A DNA stretch of 64,000 bases from Parerythrobacter_A sp963761775 (GTDB taxonomy: Bacteria > Pseudomonadota > Alphaproteobacteria > Sphingomonadales > Sphingomonadaceae): contig CAVXIF010000011.1 of NCBI GenBank assembly GCA_963761775.1, forward strand, positions 620,001 through 684,000. Reading direction: 5' to 3'. Each line of letters begins with the position of its first letter. Position 1 is the first letter of the stretch. Position numbers and translations under genes: made by a program. Shown here piece by piece: positions 54,228 to 62,483 of this stretch. The notes under the pieces were generated by a model. It worked only from the letters and a program-made list of their open reading frames with translations. It had not been told where the DNA came from and made no database searches.

Positions 54228-56216
54228 ATGTTCAAATCGTATTTTCTCGCAGGCGTCGCCTTGGCGGCAACGCTGGCACCCGCCACGGTCTTCGCAGACG
54301 ATCTGGACGATACCGCTGCGGTATTCGGAATGCGCCAGTCGATCCTCGATATCAGCCTGTCTCCCTCCGGCCAGCAGGTCGCCTACATCACGCCTGCCGG
54401 CGCATCGGGAGAGGCGCTGTTCATCGTCGACTTGAGAGGCGCCGCAGAACCCAAGCCGGTCATGAAGCTGGTCGAGGAACGCTCGCAACTGCGTAACTGC
54501 GAATGGGCGACGGAGGAACGGCTCGTCTGCGAAGTGTCCGGCAGTGCGCAAAGCAATGGCCTGCTGCTGGGATACAGCCGGATGCTGTCGGTCGGCGCTG
54601 ACGGGACCGACCCGAAGATGCTGACGCAGCGCAATTCCATGCGCGCACTTGGTGTGGCGCAGGACGGCGGCGACATCATCTCCCTCGATCTGGAAGGCGA
54701 GACCGACAAGATCCTGATGACCCGTCAATGGGTCAGGGAATCGACCATGAACACCCGCCTCGCCAACGATGAAGAGGGGTTGGGCGTCGATGTTGTCGAT
54801 GTGGTGACGGGTCGCCGCTCCAAACTGGAACGGCCCGACAGCGCTGCCATCGGGTACATCGCCGACGAAGACGGCCGCGTCCGCATCAAGGTGCGGCAGC
54901 CTGCCACCAATGGCGGGATGCTGGGCGAGAACCGGACATTCTATTTCCGCGATATCGGGTCGAGCAAATGGCAGGTGCTGTCCAAGGTCAAGGTCGATAG
55001 CCAGAGCTATAGCGGGCTTTATCCTGCCGCCGTCGATAGCGCGCAAAACATCGCCTACGCCTTTGCCACCCACAATGGATACGAGGCGCTGTACACCATC
55101 CCGATGGCAGAGGGTGGCGAGCCGGAACTGCTGCTGTCACGCAAGGATGCCGATATCGACCGGCTGATCCGCATCGGCCGCGACCGGCGCGTGGTGGGAG
55201 CGAGTTACGCGATGGAGAAGCGCGAAGTCAGCTATTTCGATCCGGAGTTGAAAACGCTCGCCGCCGGGCTCCGCAATGCGCTTCCAGGAAAGCCGCTTAT
55301 AAATATAGTGGGTGCCAGCAAGGACGAAAGCCGCCTGATGCTGATTGCGTCGAGCGATACCGATCCCGGCATGGTGTATCTGTACGACAAGCCGACGCGG
55401 CAGCTCGAACCGCTGCTGCCGCTGCGCGATTACATGACCGACCGCGCGATGGGCACGATGAAGCCGGTGACGCTGCCCGCCGCCGACGGCACGCCGATAC
55501 CCGGCTATCTGACGCTGCCCGCCGGGTCCGACGGCAGGAACCTGCCCGCAATCGTCCTGCCGCATGGCGGGCCGAGCGCGCGCGACGAATGGGGTTTCGA
55601 CTGGCTGGTCCAGTTCTTCACCGCACGCGGATATGCTGTGCTTCAGCCCAATTATCGCGGCTCGACCGGTTATGGCAGCGACTGGTTCGGCAAGAACGGC
55701 TTCCAGGCTTGGGAGACCGCCGTGGGCGACGTTAACGACGCGGGGCGCTGGCTGGTATCCGAAGGCATTGCCGATCCGGAACGCCTGTCCGTCGTGGGCT
55801 GGTCCTATGGCGGATATGCCGCGCTGCAATCGCAGGTGATGGACCCGGAGCTTTACAAGTCGGTAGTCGCCATCGCGCCCGTCGCCGATCTGGAGCAGCT
55901 GCGCACCGAAGCCATGCGCTACACCTCGGGCAATCTGGTCAGCGCCTTCATCGGCGATGGTCCGCACGTCCGCGCGGGCAGTCCGGCGCGCAATGCCGAC
56001 AAGTTCACCGCACCGGTGCTGCTGTTCCACGGCGATCTGGACCAGAACGTCGATATCGCCCAGTCGCGCGTGATGGAGGACAGGCTGCGCGACGCGGGTA
56101 AGTCGGTGAAGTTCGTCAGGTTCGAAAACGTCGCGCACAGCCTCGATGAAAGCAGGGTGCGCTACGAAATGCTCAAGGAAATCGACGGCTTCCTGACCGC
56201 CAATGCCGGTTCCTGA
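54228..56216 (+). CDS. S9 family (prolyl oligopeptidase type) peptidase, secreted
   Basis: 662 residues from ATG 54228, with a signal peptide (about 1-22, ends VFA). The beta-propeller region is about 45-390. The alpha/beta hydrolase domain follows, with GWSYGGYAA (catalytic Ser), DLDQNVD (catalytic Asp) and ENVAHSLDE (His). The upstream in-frame ATG 54195 gives an unlikely N-terminus. It should cleave oligopeptides in the periplasm or outside. A strong terminator follows. Confidence 0.92.
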   Translation: MFKSYFLAGVALAATLAPATVFADDLDDTAAVFGMRQSILDISLSPSGQQVAYITPAGASGEALFIVDLRGAAEPKPVMKLVEERSQLRNCEWATEERLVCEVSGSAQSNGLLLGYSRMLSVGADGTDPKMLTQRNSMRALGVAQDGGDIISLDLEGETDKILMTRQWVRESTMNTRLANDEEGLGVDVVDVVTGRRSKLERPDSAAIGYIADEDGRVRIKVRQPATNGGMLGENRTFYFRDIGSSKWQVLSKVKVDSQSYSGLYPAAVDSAQNIAYAFATHNGYEALYTIPMAEGGEPELLLSRKDADIDRLIRIGRDRRVVGASYAMEKREVSYFDPELKTLAAGLRNALPGKPLINIVGASKDESRLMLIASSDTDPGMVYLYDKPTRQLEPLLPLRDYMTDRAMGTMKPVTLPAADGTPIPGYLTLPAGSDGRNLPAIVLPHGGPSARDEWGFDWLVQFFTARGYAVLQPNYRGSTGYGSDWFGKNGFQAWETAVGDVNDAGRWLVSEGIADPERLSVVGWSYGGYAALQSQVMDPELYKSVVAIAPVADLEQLRTEAMRYTSGNLVSAFIGDGPHVRAGSPARNADKFTAPVLLFHGDLDQNVDIAQSRVMEDRLRDAGKSVKFVRFENVAHSLDESRVRYEMLKEIDGFLTANAGS

Positions 56217-56234
56217 CACGGTGACAGGTTGAAA

Positions 56235-56269
56235 CAAAAAGGGCGACCCGCAAGGGCCGCCCTTTTTTG
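56235..56269. terminator. Bidirectional rho-independent terminator
   Basis: AAAAAGGGCG and CGCCCTTTTTT form a GC-rich stem with A and T tracts on both sides. It can end the S9 peptidase transcript (+) and the rpsD transcript (-). Confidence 0.85.
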
Positions 56270-56297
56270 TTCGCACGGGTAAGTTCGCGGGTGCGGA

Positions 56298-56912
56298 TCA
56301 GCGCGAATAGAATTCCACGACGAGATTGGGTTCCATCGTGACGGGGTAGGGCACCTCGTCCAGCTTGGGAACGCGCGTGAAGTTCACCTTCTCGTTGCCG
56401 TCGGTGGCGACGTAGTCGGGAATTTCGCGCTCGGGCAGGCTCTGTGCTTCAATAACCAGCGCCATTTCCTTGGCCTTGTCGCCCAGGCTGATTTCGTCGC
56501 CTACGTCGATGCGGCGGCTTGCGACATTGCACTTCACGCCGTTGACGCGGATGTGGCCGTGGCTGACCAGCTGGCGCGCGGCGAAGATGGTCGGCGCGAA
56601 CTTGGCGCGATACACCACCATGTCGAGGCGACGTTCCAAGAGGCCGATCAGGTTCTGGCCGGTGTCGCCCTTGATGCGCGTGGCTTCGGTGTAGGTGCGC
56701 TTGAACTGCTTTTCCGTTACGTCGCCGTAATAGCCCTTGAGCTTCTGCTTGGCGCGCAGCTGGATGCCGTAATCGCTGACCTTGCTCTTGCGACGCTGGC
56801 CGTGCTGGCCCGGGCCGTAGGACCGCTTGTTGACAGGAGAGTTGGGGCGACCCCAGATGTTTTCGCCCATCCGGCGGTCGAGTTTGTACTTGGCACTTTT
56901 ACGCTTGGACAT
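56298..56912 (-). CDS. rpsD: 30S ribosomal protein S4
   Basis: 204 residues from ATG 56912. MSKRKSAKYKLDRRMGENIW, the GPGQHG motif and the S4 RNA-binding segment (LVSHGHIRVNGVKCNVASRRIDVGD) are diagnostic. The frame is open to 56960 but the extra residues are not family sequence. It is a single gene, not in the rpoA operon. Confidence 0.98.
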   Translation of the reverse strand: MSKRKSAKYKLDRRMGENIWGRPNSPVNKRSYGPGQHGQRRKSKVSDYGIQLRAKQKLKGYYGDVTEKQFKRTYTEATRIKGDTGQNLIGLLERRLDMVVYRAKFAPTIFAARQLVSHGHIRVNGVKCNVASRRIDVGDEISLGDKAKEMALVIEAQSLPEREIPDYVATDGNEKVNFTRVPKLDEVPYPVTMEPNLVVEFYSR

Positions 56913-57184
56913 AATTGCATGTTCCTGTTTGCTCGCGCGTGTCCGGGAATGGCCGCGCATTTCACCCGGTTTCGCACCGCCGGACCATGTATGTCCGGCG
57001 CGGCCGCCGCTTCACCGGGGTGCGGAGCCAATCTTGCGAAGCTGCGCGCAATAGCGTGATGCCCGCGAAGGTCAAGGCATTCGCGCCTGCAAATTGCCCT
57101 CGACAACCGGCAGGCCGCCCGCCACATGCGCGCTCATGCCCACACGCGATCGACAATATCAGCACGCCGGACGAATGCCAGACC

Positions 57185-57460
57185 ATGCCGGATGTCCGGC
57201 GCGGGGTGGATGCGGTGGATACCGCGCTGGTGGACCTGCTGAAAATCCGCTTCGGTTACATGCGTGCGGCAGCGCGGATCAAGACCGACCGCGACACGGT
57301 GCGCGACGAAGCGCGCAAGGCCGCCGTCATCGCCGCCGCCGTCGAACAGGCACAGGCTGCCGGACTACCCGAACAGGCCATCGCCACACTGTGGGACGGG
57401 CTGGTGGAAGCGTCCATCGCCTATGAAATGGACGCGTGGGACCAGTTGCGCGGGGTATAG
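57185..57460 (+). CDS. Chorismate mutase (AroQ type)
   Basis: 91 residues from ATG 57185 (MPDVRRGVDAVDTALVDLLK). The single AroQ domain has the active-site residues in the pattern RRGVDAVD, LLKIRF, R..D..RDEARKAAVI and EASIAYEM. Upstream codons ISTPDECQT resemble the usual N-terminus (TPEQC.TM), but no ATG lies there in frame, so a start codon may have been lost or a small indel hidden. It converts chorismate to prephenate. Confidence 0.85.
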   Translation: MPDVRRGVDAVDTALVDLLKIRFGYMRAAARIKTDRDTVRDEARKAAVIAAAVEQAQAAGLPEQAIATLWDGLVEASIAYEMDAWDQLRGV

Positions 57461-57461
57461 C

Positions 57462-58589
57462 TCACTGGTCTTCGCGCGTCCGGTCCTCGCGCGACAGGTG
57501 GGTCAGCACCCCGCGCAAGGTGCGGATCTCAAGATGGTTCCATTTCGGTTTGGTCAGCACATTGCGCAGCGTCAGCCGGGTGGCTTCGGCGCGGCCTGCC
57601 GGGAAGAAGTAGCCCTTGGGTTCCAGCATTTTCCCGATATGCCCGATCAGCCCTTCCAGCTCGGCCTGCGGTGCGGGCGGCAAGGTCTCTTCGTAACTCG
57701 GTTGCGACACTGTTGCCGGGTCGAGCCGCGACCATTCATAGGCACACAGGATCACCGCCTGCGCCAGGTTGAGCGAGCTGAAGTCCGGATTGACCGGCAC
57801 CGTCAGGATGCTGTGCGCCAGCGCGACATCGTCCGTTTCCAGCCCCGACCGCTCCGCGCCGAACAGAATGGCGCTGCGCCCTGCATTCCTTGCCACCTCG
57901 CCCATCGCCTCCTGCGGGCCGACAACCGGTTTGGACACGCCGCGCTTGCGGACCGTGGTTGCATAGACATGCGCGCAATCCGCGACCGCTTCCGCCGTGG
58001 TGTCGTACACCGCCGCCTTGTCCAGCACGATATCCGCGCCCGCCGCAGACGGCCCCGCATCGGGGTTGGGCCAGCCATCGCGCGGGGCGACCAGACGCAT
58101 CTCGGCAAGCCCGAAATTGAGCATGGCCCGCGCCGCCTTGCCGATATTTTCGCCGAGCTGCGGGCGGACGAGGATGATGATGGGTTTGGGTGTGCTTTCG
58201 GAGATGCTTCGAGACGGTTCGGACTGCGTCCTCACCGCCTCAGCACGAACGGGGTAGGGACCTGCGCTCTGACTGCCGTGCCGTTCGTCCTGAGGAACCG
58301 AAGACGTAGTCTGAGGTGTCTCGAAGGATCCTTTCCGCCTCGCAAGCCGCTGCACCGCATCCCAATCACCGCGTATCAGCGCCTCTTTCTTCGCGCGCGA
58401 CCACCCCTTGAGCTTGCGCTCCGCCTCCAGCGCCTCTGCGCGTTCCCCGAACTCCGCGCTCCATACCAGCGCAAGCGGATGGCGCGACGCAGTGTAGCCG
58501 CCCAACTCCCCGACCTCGTGCTGCGCCCAGCGCCGTTCCAAGTCATCGGTATGGCCGGTGTAATACGTGCCATCGCCGCAGCGGATCAT
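57462..58589 (-). CDS. Fusion ORF: GIY-YIG nuclease domain joined to TrmJ-type RNA methyltransferase
   Basis: 375 residues. Residues 1-86 form a GIY-YIG (URI-type) domain: RCGDGTYYTGHTDDLERR and AERKLKGWSRAKKEALIRGDWDA. Residues 87-133 are a low-complexity linker encoded exactly by the inverted repeat at 58208-58327. Residues 134-375 are a SPOUT methyltransferase of the TrmH/TrmJ family (IIILVRPQLGENIGKAARAML, FGAERSGLE, LNLAQAVILCAYEW). TrmJ methylates position 32 of tRNA. The nuclease lacks its normal first residues: in-frame CTG ACG TTC TGG lies just upstream of 58589. Translation may instead begin at GTG 58235 or another internal start. Confidence 0.82.
   Translation of the reverse strand: MIRCGDGTYYTGHTDDLERRWAQHEVGELGGYTASRHPLALVWSAEFGERAEALEAERKLKGWSRAKKEALIRGDWDAVQRLARRKGSFETPQTTSSVPQDERHGSQSAGPYPVRAEAVRTQSEPSRSISESTPKPIIILVRPQLGENIGKAARAMLNFGLAEMRLVAPRDGWPNPDAGPSAAGADIVLDKAAVYDTTAEAVADCAHVYATTVRKRGVSKPVVGPQEAMGEVARNAGRSAILFGAERSGLETDDVALAHSILTVPVNPDFSSLNLAQAVILCAYEWSRLDPATVSQPSYEETLPPAPQAELEGLIGHIGKMLEPKGYFFPAGRAEATRLTLRNVLTKPKWNHLEIRTLRGVLTHLSREDRTREDQ
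58208..58327. repeat. Long inverted repeat pair inside the GIY-YIG/TrmJ ORF
   Basis: The two arms, CTTCGAGAC...CAGCACGAACGG (58208-58252) and CCGTTCGTCCTGAGG...GTCTCGAAGG (58281-58327), are inverted copies about 45 bases long with a 28-base spacer. They belong to the same CGTTCG/GAAC-type family as the repeats at 38.7 and 44.5 kb, but with a longer arm. They encode the linker of the fusion protein. Confidence 0.75.
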
Positions 58590-58615
58590 GTAGGTCCAGA
58601 ACGTCAGCGGCTCAT

Positions 58616-58643
58616 GGCCAGAAACTCACGGCCAGAAACTCAC
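58616..58643. repeat. 14-base tandem duplication at the nrdR 3' end
   Basis: GGCCAGAAACTCAC occurs twice in direct tandem at 58616-58629 and 58630-58643. The second copy contains the nrdR stop codon (58640-58642). The extra copy lies in the short nrdR to GIY-YIG gap. Confidence 0.85.
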
Positions 58644-59116
58644 GGCTTGCTCGCCGCATCGCTTACCGCGCTGGCGAAGGCTTCGAAATCGCCCGCTTCG
58701 CTGAAGTCGCGATAGACCGAGGCGAAGCGGATATAGGCGACGGTGTCGATCTGGCGCAGGCCGTCCATCACCAGTTCGCCAATCCGCGAAGAGGCGATTT
58801 CCAGCTCGCCGGCCGTTTCCACCTGTCGCTGGATACCGGACACCAGCCGCTCGATCCGGTCGGGCGCGATATCGCGTTTGCGACAGGCCAATGCGACCGA
58901 TCGCTCGATCTTCGCACGGTCGAACGGTTCGCACCGCTTGCCGTCGTCGCCACCGCTTTTCAGCACGGTTATCTCGCGCAGCTGGATCCGCTCGAACGTG
59001 GTAAAGCGCGCGCCGCAGGCGGAGCATTGCCGCCGGCGACGCGTCGCTGCACCGTCTTCGGTCGGACGGCTGTCCTTGACCTGGCTGTCATCGTCGCCGC
59101 AGAACGGACATCGCAT
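58640..59116 (-). CDS. nrdR: Transcriptional repressor NrdR
   Basis: 158 residues. The zinc ribbon at residues 3-37 (CPFCGDDDSQ ... CSACGARFTTFE) is followed by the ATP-cone domain (about 45-140). It represses ribonucleotide reductase genes in response to ATP/dATP; no nrd gene is in this window. Neighbours are glyA and rpiB upstream on the same strand. Confidence 0.96.
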   Translation of the reverse strand: MRCPFCGDDDSQVKDSRPTEDGAATRRRRQCSACGARFTTFERIQLREITVLKSGGDDGKRCEPFDRAKIERSVALACRKRDIAPDRIERLVSGIQRQVETAGELEIASSRIGELVMDGLRQIDTVAYIRFASVYRDFSEAGDFEAFASAVSDAASKP

Positions 59117-59141
59117 CAGCGTTCTCCGGCGGCGTTACAGG

Positions 59142-59453
59142 CTACGGTTTGATGCGGTTGTAGAAGACGTAACCGGCCCCGGCAGCGGCACCGATGAGCG
59201 GACCGACGAAGGGCAGCACAATGCCAGCGACCGCGCCGATAGCCGCGCCTTTCAGCACCGGCTTGGTGTCGGGATGCTGCATCCCGTCGCGCGCCATGTC
59301 GGACGCATGCCGCTTTGCATCGCCGAACAGGTTGTCGCTTTTCGGACCCGCATTGTTCGAACCTTCGTAAGCGGTCTTGGTCGGCTCGACCGTATCTTCG
59401 GTCGCAGTCATCGGCGGCATAGGCGCGCCGGTTTCATCATTGAATTTCGTCAT
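59142..59453 (-). CDS. Small protein with glycine-zipper membrane segment
   Basis: 103 residues from ATG 59453, preceded by GGAAGG (8 bases). The first 60 residues are polar; residues about 67-97 are GAAIGAVAGIVLPFVGPLIGAAAGAGYVFY, a glycine-zipper-like hydrophobic hairpin. The start is 4 bases after the glyA stop. No family is recognised. It may be a membrane or envelope protein co-expressed with glyA. Confidence 0.75.
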   Translation of the reverse strand: MTKFNDETGAPMPPMTATEDTVEPTKTAYEGSNNAGPKSDNLFGDAKRHASDMARDGMQHPDTKPVLKGAAIGAVAGIVLPFVGPLIGAAAGAGYVFYNRIKP

Positions 59454-59457
59454 GGTG

Positions 59458-60777
59458 TTACCTTCCGGGATAGACGGGGAATGCCGTACATAGCTTGGCA
59501 ACCTCGTTCCGCACCGCTTGTTCCACATCCGCCGCGCCCTCGGCACCCTTGTCCGACAAACCATCGATCACCTGAGCGATCAGCCTGCCGATGGTGGCGA
59601 ATTCGTCCGTGCCGAAGCCGCGCGTGGTCCCGGCGGGTGTGCCCAGCCGGATGCCGCTGGTCACGAACGGGCTGCGCGTGTCGAACGGGATGCCGTTTTT
59701 GTTGCAGGTGAGCCAGGCGCGATCCAGCCCCTTCTCCGCATCTTTGCCCGTCACGCCCTTGGCAGTGAGGTCGACCAGCATCGAATGGTTGTCCGTGCCG
59801 CCCGATACGATGCGCAGGCCGTGCTGTTCGAGGCTGGCGGCCAGCGCGCGGGCATTGGCGACGATCCGCGCGGCATAATCGGCAAATTCGGGACGCAGCG
59901 CCTCGCGGAACGCGACGGCCTTGGCGGCGATGACATGCATCAGCGGGCCGCCCTGCAAACCGGGGAACACGGCCATGTTCAGCCGTTTCGACAGTTCAGG
60001 GTCGTTCCACAGGATGATGCCCGAACGCGGACCGCGCAGCGACTTGTGCGTGGTGGAGGTGACGATGTCGCAATGCGGGAAGGGGGAGGCATGCGCCTTG
60101 CCCGCGACCAGCCCCGAGATGTGGCTCATGTCGCACAGCAAGGTTGCCCCAACCTCGTCCGCAATCGCGCGGAAGGCGGCGAAGTCCCATTCGCGCGAAT
60201 AGGCGGTGCCGCCGCAGATGATGAGCTTCGGCTTGTGTTCGCGCGCGGTGGCGGCGACCGCATCCATGTCGATCCGCTCGTCGCCCTCGGTCACGCCGTA
60301 GCTGACCGGATTGAACCACTTGCCGCTCATATTGACCGGCGAGCCGTGCGTCAGGTGCCCGCCCGAATTGAGGTCCAGCCCCATGAAGGTATCGCCGGGT
60401 TCCAGCAGCGCGAGGAACACGGCCTGGTTCATCTGGCTGCCCGAATTGGGCTGCACATTGGCGAAGTCGCAACCGAACAGTTCGGTCGCGCGTGCAATGG
60501 CAAGGCGCTCCACCACGTCGGCGTATTCGCAACCGCCATAGTACCGCTTGCCCGGATAGCCTTCTGCGTATTTGTTGCTGAACACGCTGCCGGTGGCTTC
60601 CAGCACGGCGGTGCTGGCGATGTTTTCGGACGCGATCAGTTCGATCTTGTCCTGCTGGCGCGCCAGTTCGTTGCCGATGGCTTCCGCGATTTCGGGATCG
60701 GCGGTGGCAAGATCGTCGTGCCAGAAGCGGGTGCGGGCGTCGGCTTCGGAGGATACAATAGTCTGGGCGATGTTCAT
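59458..60777 (-). CDS. glyA: Serine hydroxymethyltransferase
   Basis: 439 residues. It interconverts serine and glycine with THF. The PLP-binding lysine is in VTSTTHKSLRGPRSG; ELIASENIAS and YYGGCEYADVVE are other family segments. The start overlaps the rpiB stop by 4 bases (ATGA). Confidence 0.97.
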   Translation of the reverse strand: MNIAQTIVSSEADARTRFWHDDLATADPEIAEAIGNELARQQDKIELIASENIASTAVLEATGSVFSNKYAEGYPGKRYYGGCEYADVVERLAIARATELFGCDFANVQPNSGSQMNQAVFLALLEPGDTFMGLDLNSGGHLTHGSPVNMSGKWFNPVSYGVTEGDERIDMDAVAATAREHKPKLIICGGTAYSREWDFAAFRAIADEVGATLLCDMSHISGLVAGKAHASPFPHCDIVTSTTHKSLRGPRSGIILWNDPELSKRLNMAVFPGLQGGPLMHVIAAKAVAFREALRPEFADYAARIVANARALAASLEQHGLRIVSGGTDNHSMLVDLTAKGVTGKDAEKGLDRAWLTCNKNGIPFDTRSPFVTSGIRLGTPAGTTRGFGTDEFATIGRLIAQVIDGLSDKGAEGAADVEQAVRNEVAKLCTAFPVYPGR

Positions 60778-61238
60778 GGGTTCATGTCCTGCGGCGGTTC
60801 GGTCAGTTTGTCGATGCGGCGGCGGTGGCGACCATCGGGAATATCGGCGTCGGCGAAAGGCGTTTCAAGGAAAGCGCTGACGCAGGCCTTGGCCATGTCG
60901 ATCCCGACAAGCCGTGCGCCCAGTGCAAGGCAGTTGGCGTCGTTATGCTCACGGGCGAGCGCGGCGGAGAGCGGGTCCGTCACGCGGGCGCAGCGAATGG
61001 CGGGGTGGCGGTTGGCAGCGATCGAAATGCCGATCCCGCTGCCGCACAGCGCGATGCCGATGGTCGCGTCACCCGCTGCGATAGCGCGGCCCAGCGCATA
61101 GCCGTAATCGGGATAGTCCACGCTGTCGGTACCTTCGGGGCCAAGATCGGCAACCTCATGCCCTTCGCCACGCAGCCAGTCGCATAAGTCGGCTTTTAGC
61201 GCGACGGCAGCGTGATCGGAGGCGATGGCGATTGTCAT
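60774..61238 (-). CDS. rpiB: Ribose-5-phosphate isomerase B
   Basis: 154 residues from ATG 61238, with AGGAG nine bases upstream. The MTIAIASDHAAVALK N-terminus and the active-site segment IALCGSGIGISIAANRHPAIRCA belong to the RpiB/LacAB family. It precedes glyA with a 4-base overlap in the run rpiB-glyA-X-nrdR-GIY/TrmJ. The 265 bases upstream (61239-61503) hold no gene that I can support. Confidence 0.95.
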   Translation of the reverse strand: MTIAIASDHAAVALKADLCDWLRGEGHEVADLGPEGTDSVDYPDYGYALGRAIAAGDATIGIALCGSGIGISIAANRHPAIRCARVTDPLSAALAREHNDANCLALGARLVGIDMAKACVSAFLETPFADADIPDGRHRRRIDKLTEPPQDMNP

Positions 61239-61503
61239 GGCAGAACTCCTAGCCGGTCCGGACACCGCGCGCCACAAGAACGGACGATTTTCCACGGCCT
61301 TGCAGCCCCGCATGGACCGCTCGTTCGCCTTCGAAACGCTGTGACTTTCCCCGCGCCATATCCGTAAATGGGTGTGGCGCGAGGCGGGTAGTGTGGCTTT
61401 CGGTTTCGGGGCGGGCAGCTGGTGTACGGGCCTGCCAAGATATCCTTCGTCATACGCAGCACCCTGGCAGATCGCGGCGCGTGTAGGACAGCGCTTTCCC
61501 GCG

Positions 61504-62409
61504 TCAGGCCGTCGCCACCTGCGCCCCGCCATATTTCGGGCAATCCGACCGGCACACGCCATCGTGCGACCATTCCGGCGGACGCCAAAGATAGGCCAGC
61601 TTGTCCTGCCACCGGTCCGCCTCGTCCATGCGGTCCTTCAGCTGCGACAGTCCGGCGAACTGCGCAGTTAGCGGGTTGTTGTCATGCACCGGCTTCACCA
61701 GACCGACCACCGGCTCGTCCTCGATATGCTTCACGCTGCCGAACAGCCGGTCGAACAGCAGCGTGACCTGGCTGTAATTGGTGTCGATATAGTGCGGTTG
61801 GCTGGCGTGATGAACCTTGTGCATCTTGGGCGTCATCAGCACCCGGTCGAGCCAGCCCAGACGCGGCACGTAGCTGGCGTGGTTCCAGATGCCATAAGCG
61901 TTCGTAAACACGCTGACCGCAATCAGAACCACCGGATCGACGCCGATGAAAGCCGGGATCAGCAGGAACAGGTTCTTGAGCTGTCCATCCAGCACGAAGC
62001 CGCGCGCGGCGGTGGAATGGTTGAACTCGTTGCTGGAGTGGTGGATCGCATGGAACGCCCAGAACAGGCCGACGCGGTGACTGATGCGGTGCTCCGCGTA
62101 GTAGGCGAATTCGTGAAGCAGAAACGCCAGCGGGATCGCGGCTAGCAGCGGCATGTCGGCAACCAGCCGCGCATTCTCGAACACCAGCACATATAGCGCC
62201 AGTGGCACCAGTATCGCGAAAATCAGGTTCAGCACGCTGCTGAGCAGGTTCAGCCCGACGCTGCACCAGGCATCGGCGCTGTTATAGTCGCGCCGCTTGA
62301 ACAGATACCACAGCCGCTCCCCCGTCAGCATGCCGAAATACGCGCCGCCGAGAATCCACAGCACACCGGGGCCGCCGATGAACGCGATGGCGTTTTCGAG
62401 ACTTTCCAT
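61504..62409 (-). CDS. Sterol desaturase / fatty acid hydroxylase family protein
   Basis: 301 residues from ATG 62409, with GAGGAAG upstream. Several hydrophobic helices and the histidine clusters HEFAYYAEHRISH, HAIHHSS and MHKVHHA form the di-iron site of this superfamily. The substrate (sterol-like, carotenoid or fatty acid) cannot be told. It is divergent from an M28 peptidase. Confidence 0.92.
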   Translation of the reverse strand: MESLENAIAFIGGPGVLWILGGAYFGMLTGERLWYLFKRRDYNSADAWCSVGLNLLSSVLNLIFAILVPLALYVLVFENARLVADMPLLAAIPLAFLLHEFAYYAEHRISHRVGLFWAFHAIHHSSNEFNHSTAARGFVLDGQLKNLFLLIPAFIGVDPVVLIAVSVFTNAYGIWNHASYVPRLGWLDRVLMTPKMHKVHHASQPHYIDTNYSQVTLLFDRLFGSVKHIEDEPVVGLVKPVHDNNPLTAQFAGLSQLKDRMDEADRWQDKLAYLWRPPEWSHDGVCRSDCPKYGGAQVATA

Positions 62410-62464
62410 TTTTCGCTTCCTCTCGCTGCGCCATTCTGTAGCACCGAGCCGGCAATTTGCAAAA

Positions 62465-62473
62465 GGGGGGGGG
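62465..62473. repeat. G9 homopolymer upstream of the M28 peptidase start
   Basis: Nine consecutive G residues are followed by AGGCGGAGCG and ATG 62484. The run forms part of the ribosome binding region in a 74-base divergent gap. Confidence 0.85.
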
Positions 62474-62483
62474 AGGCGGAGCG

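Noticed and set aside
61239..61503. Gap upstream of rpiB as a possible small gene or RNA
   Set aside because: No ORF with a ribosome binding site and no structured RNA pattern I can support; only short antisense frames.
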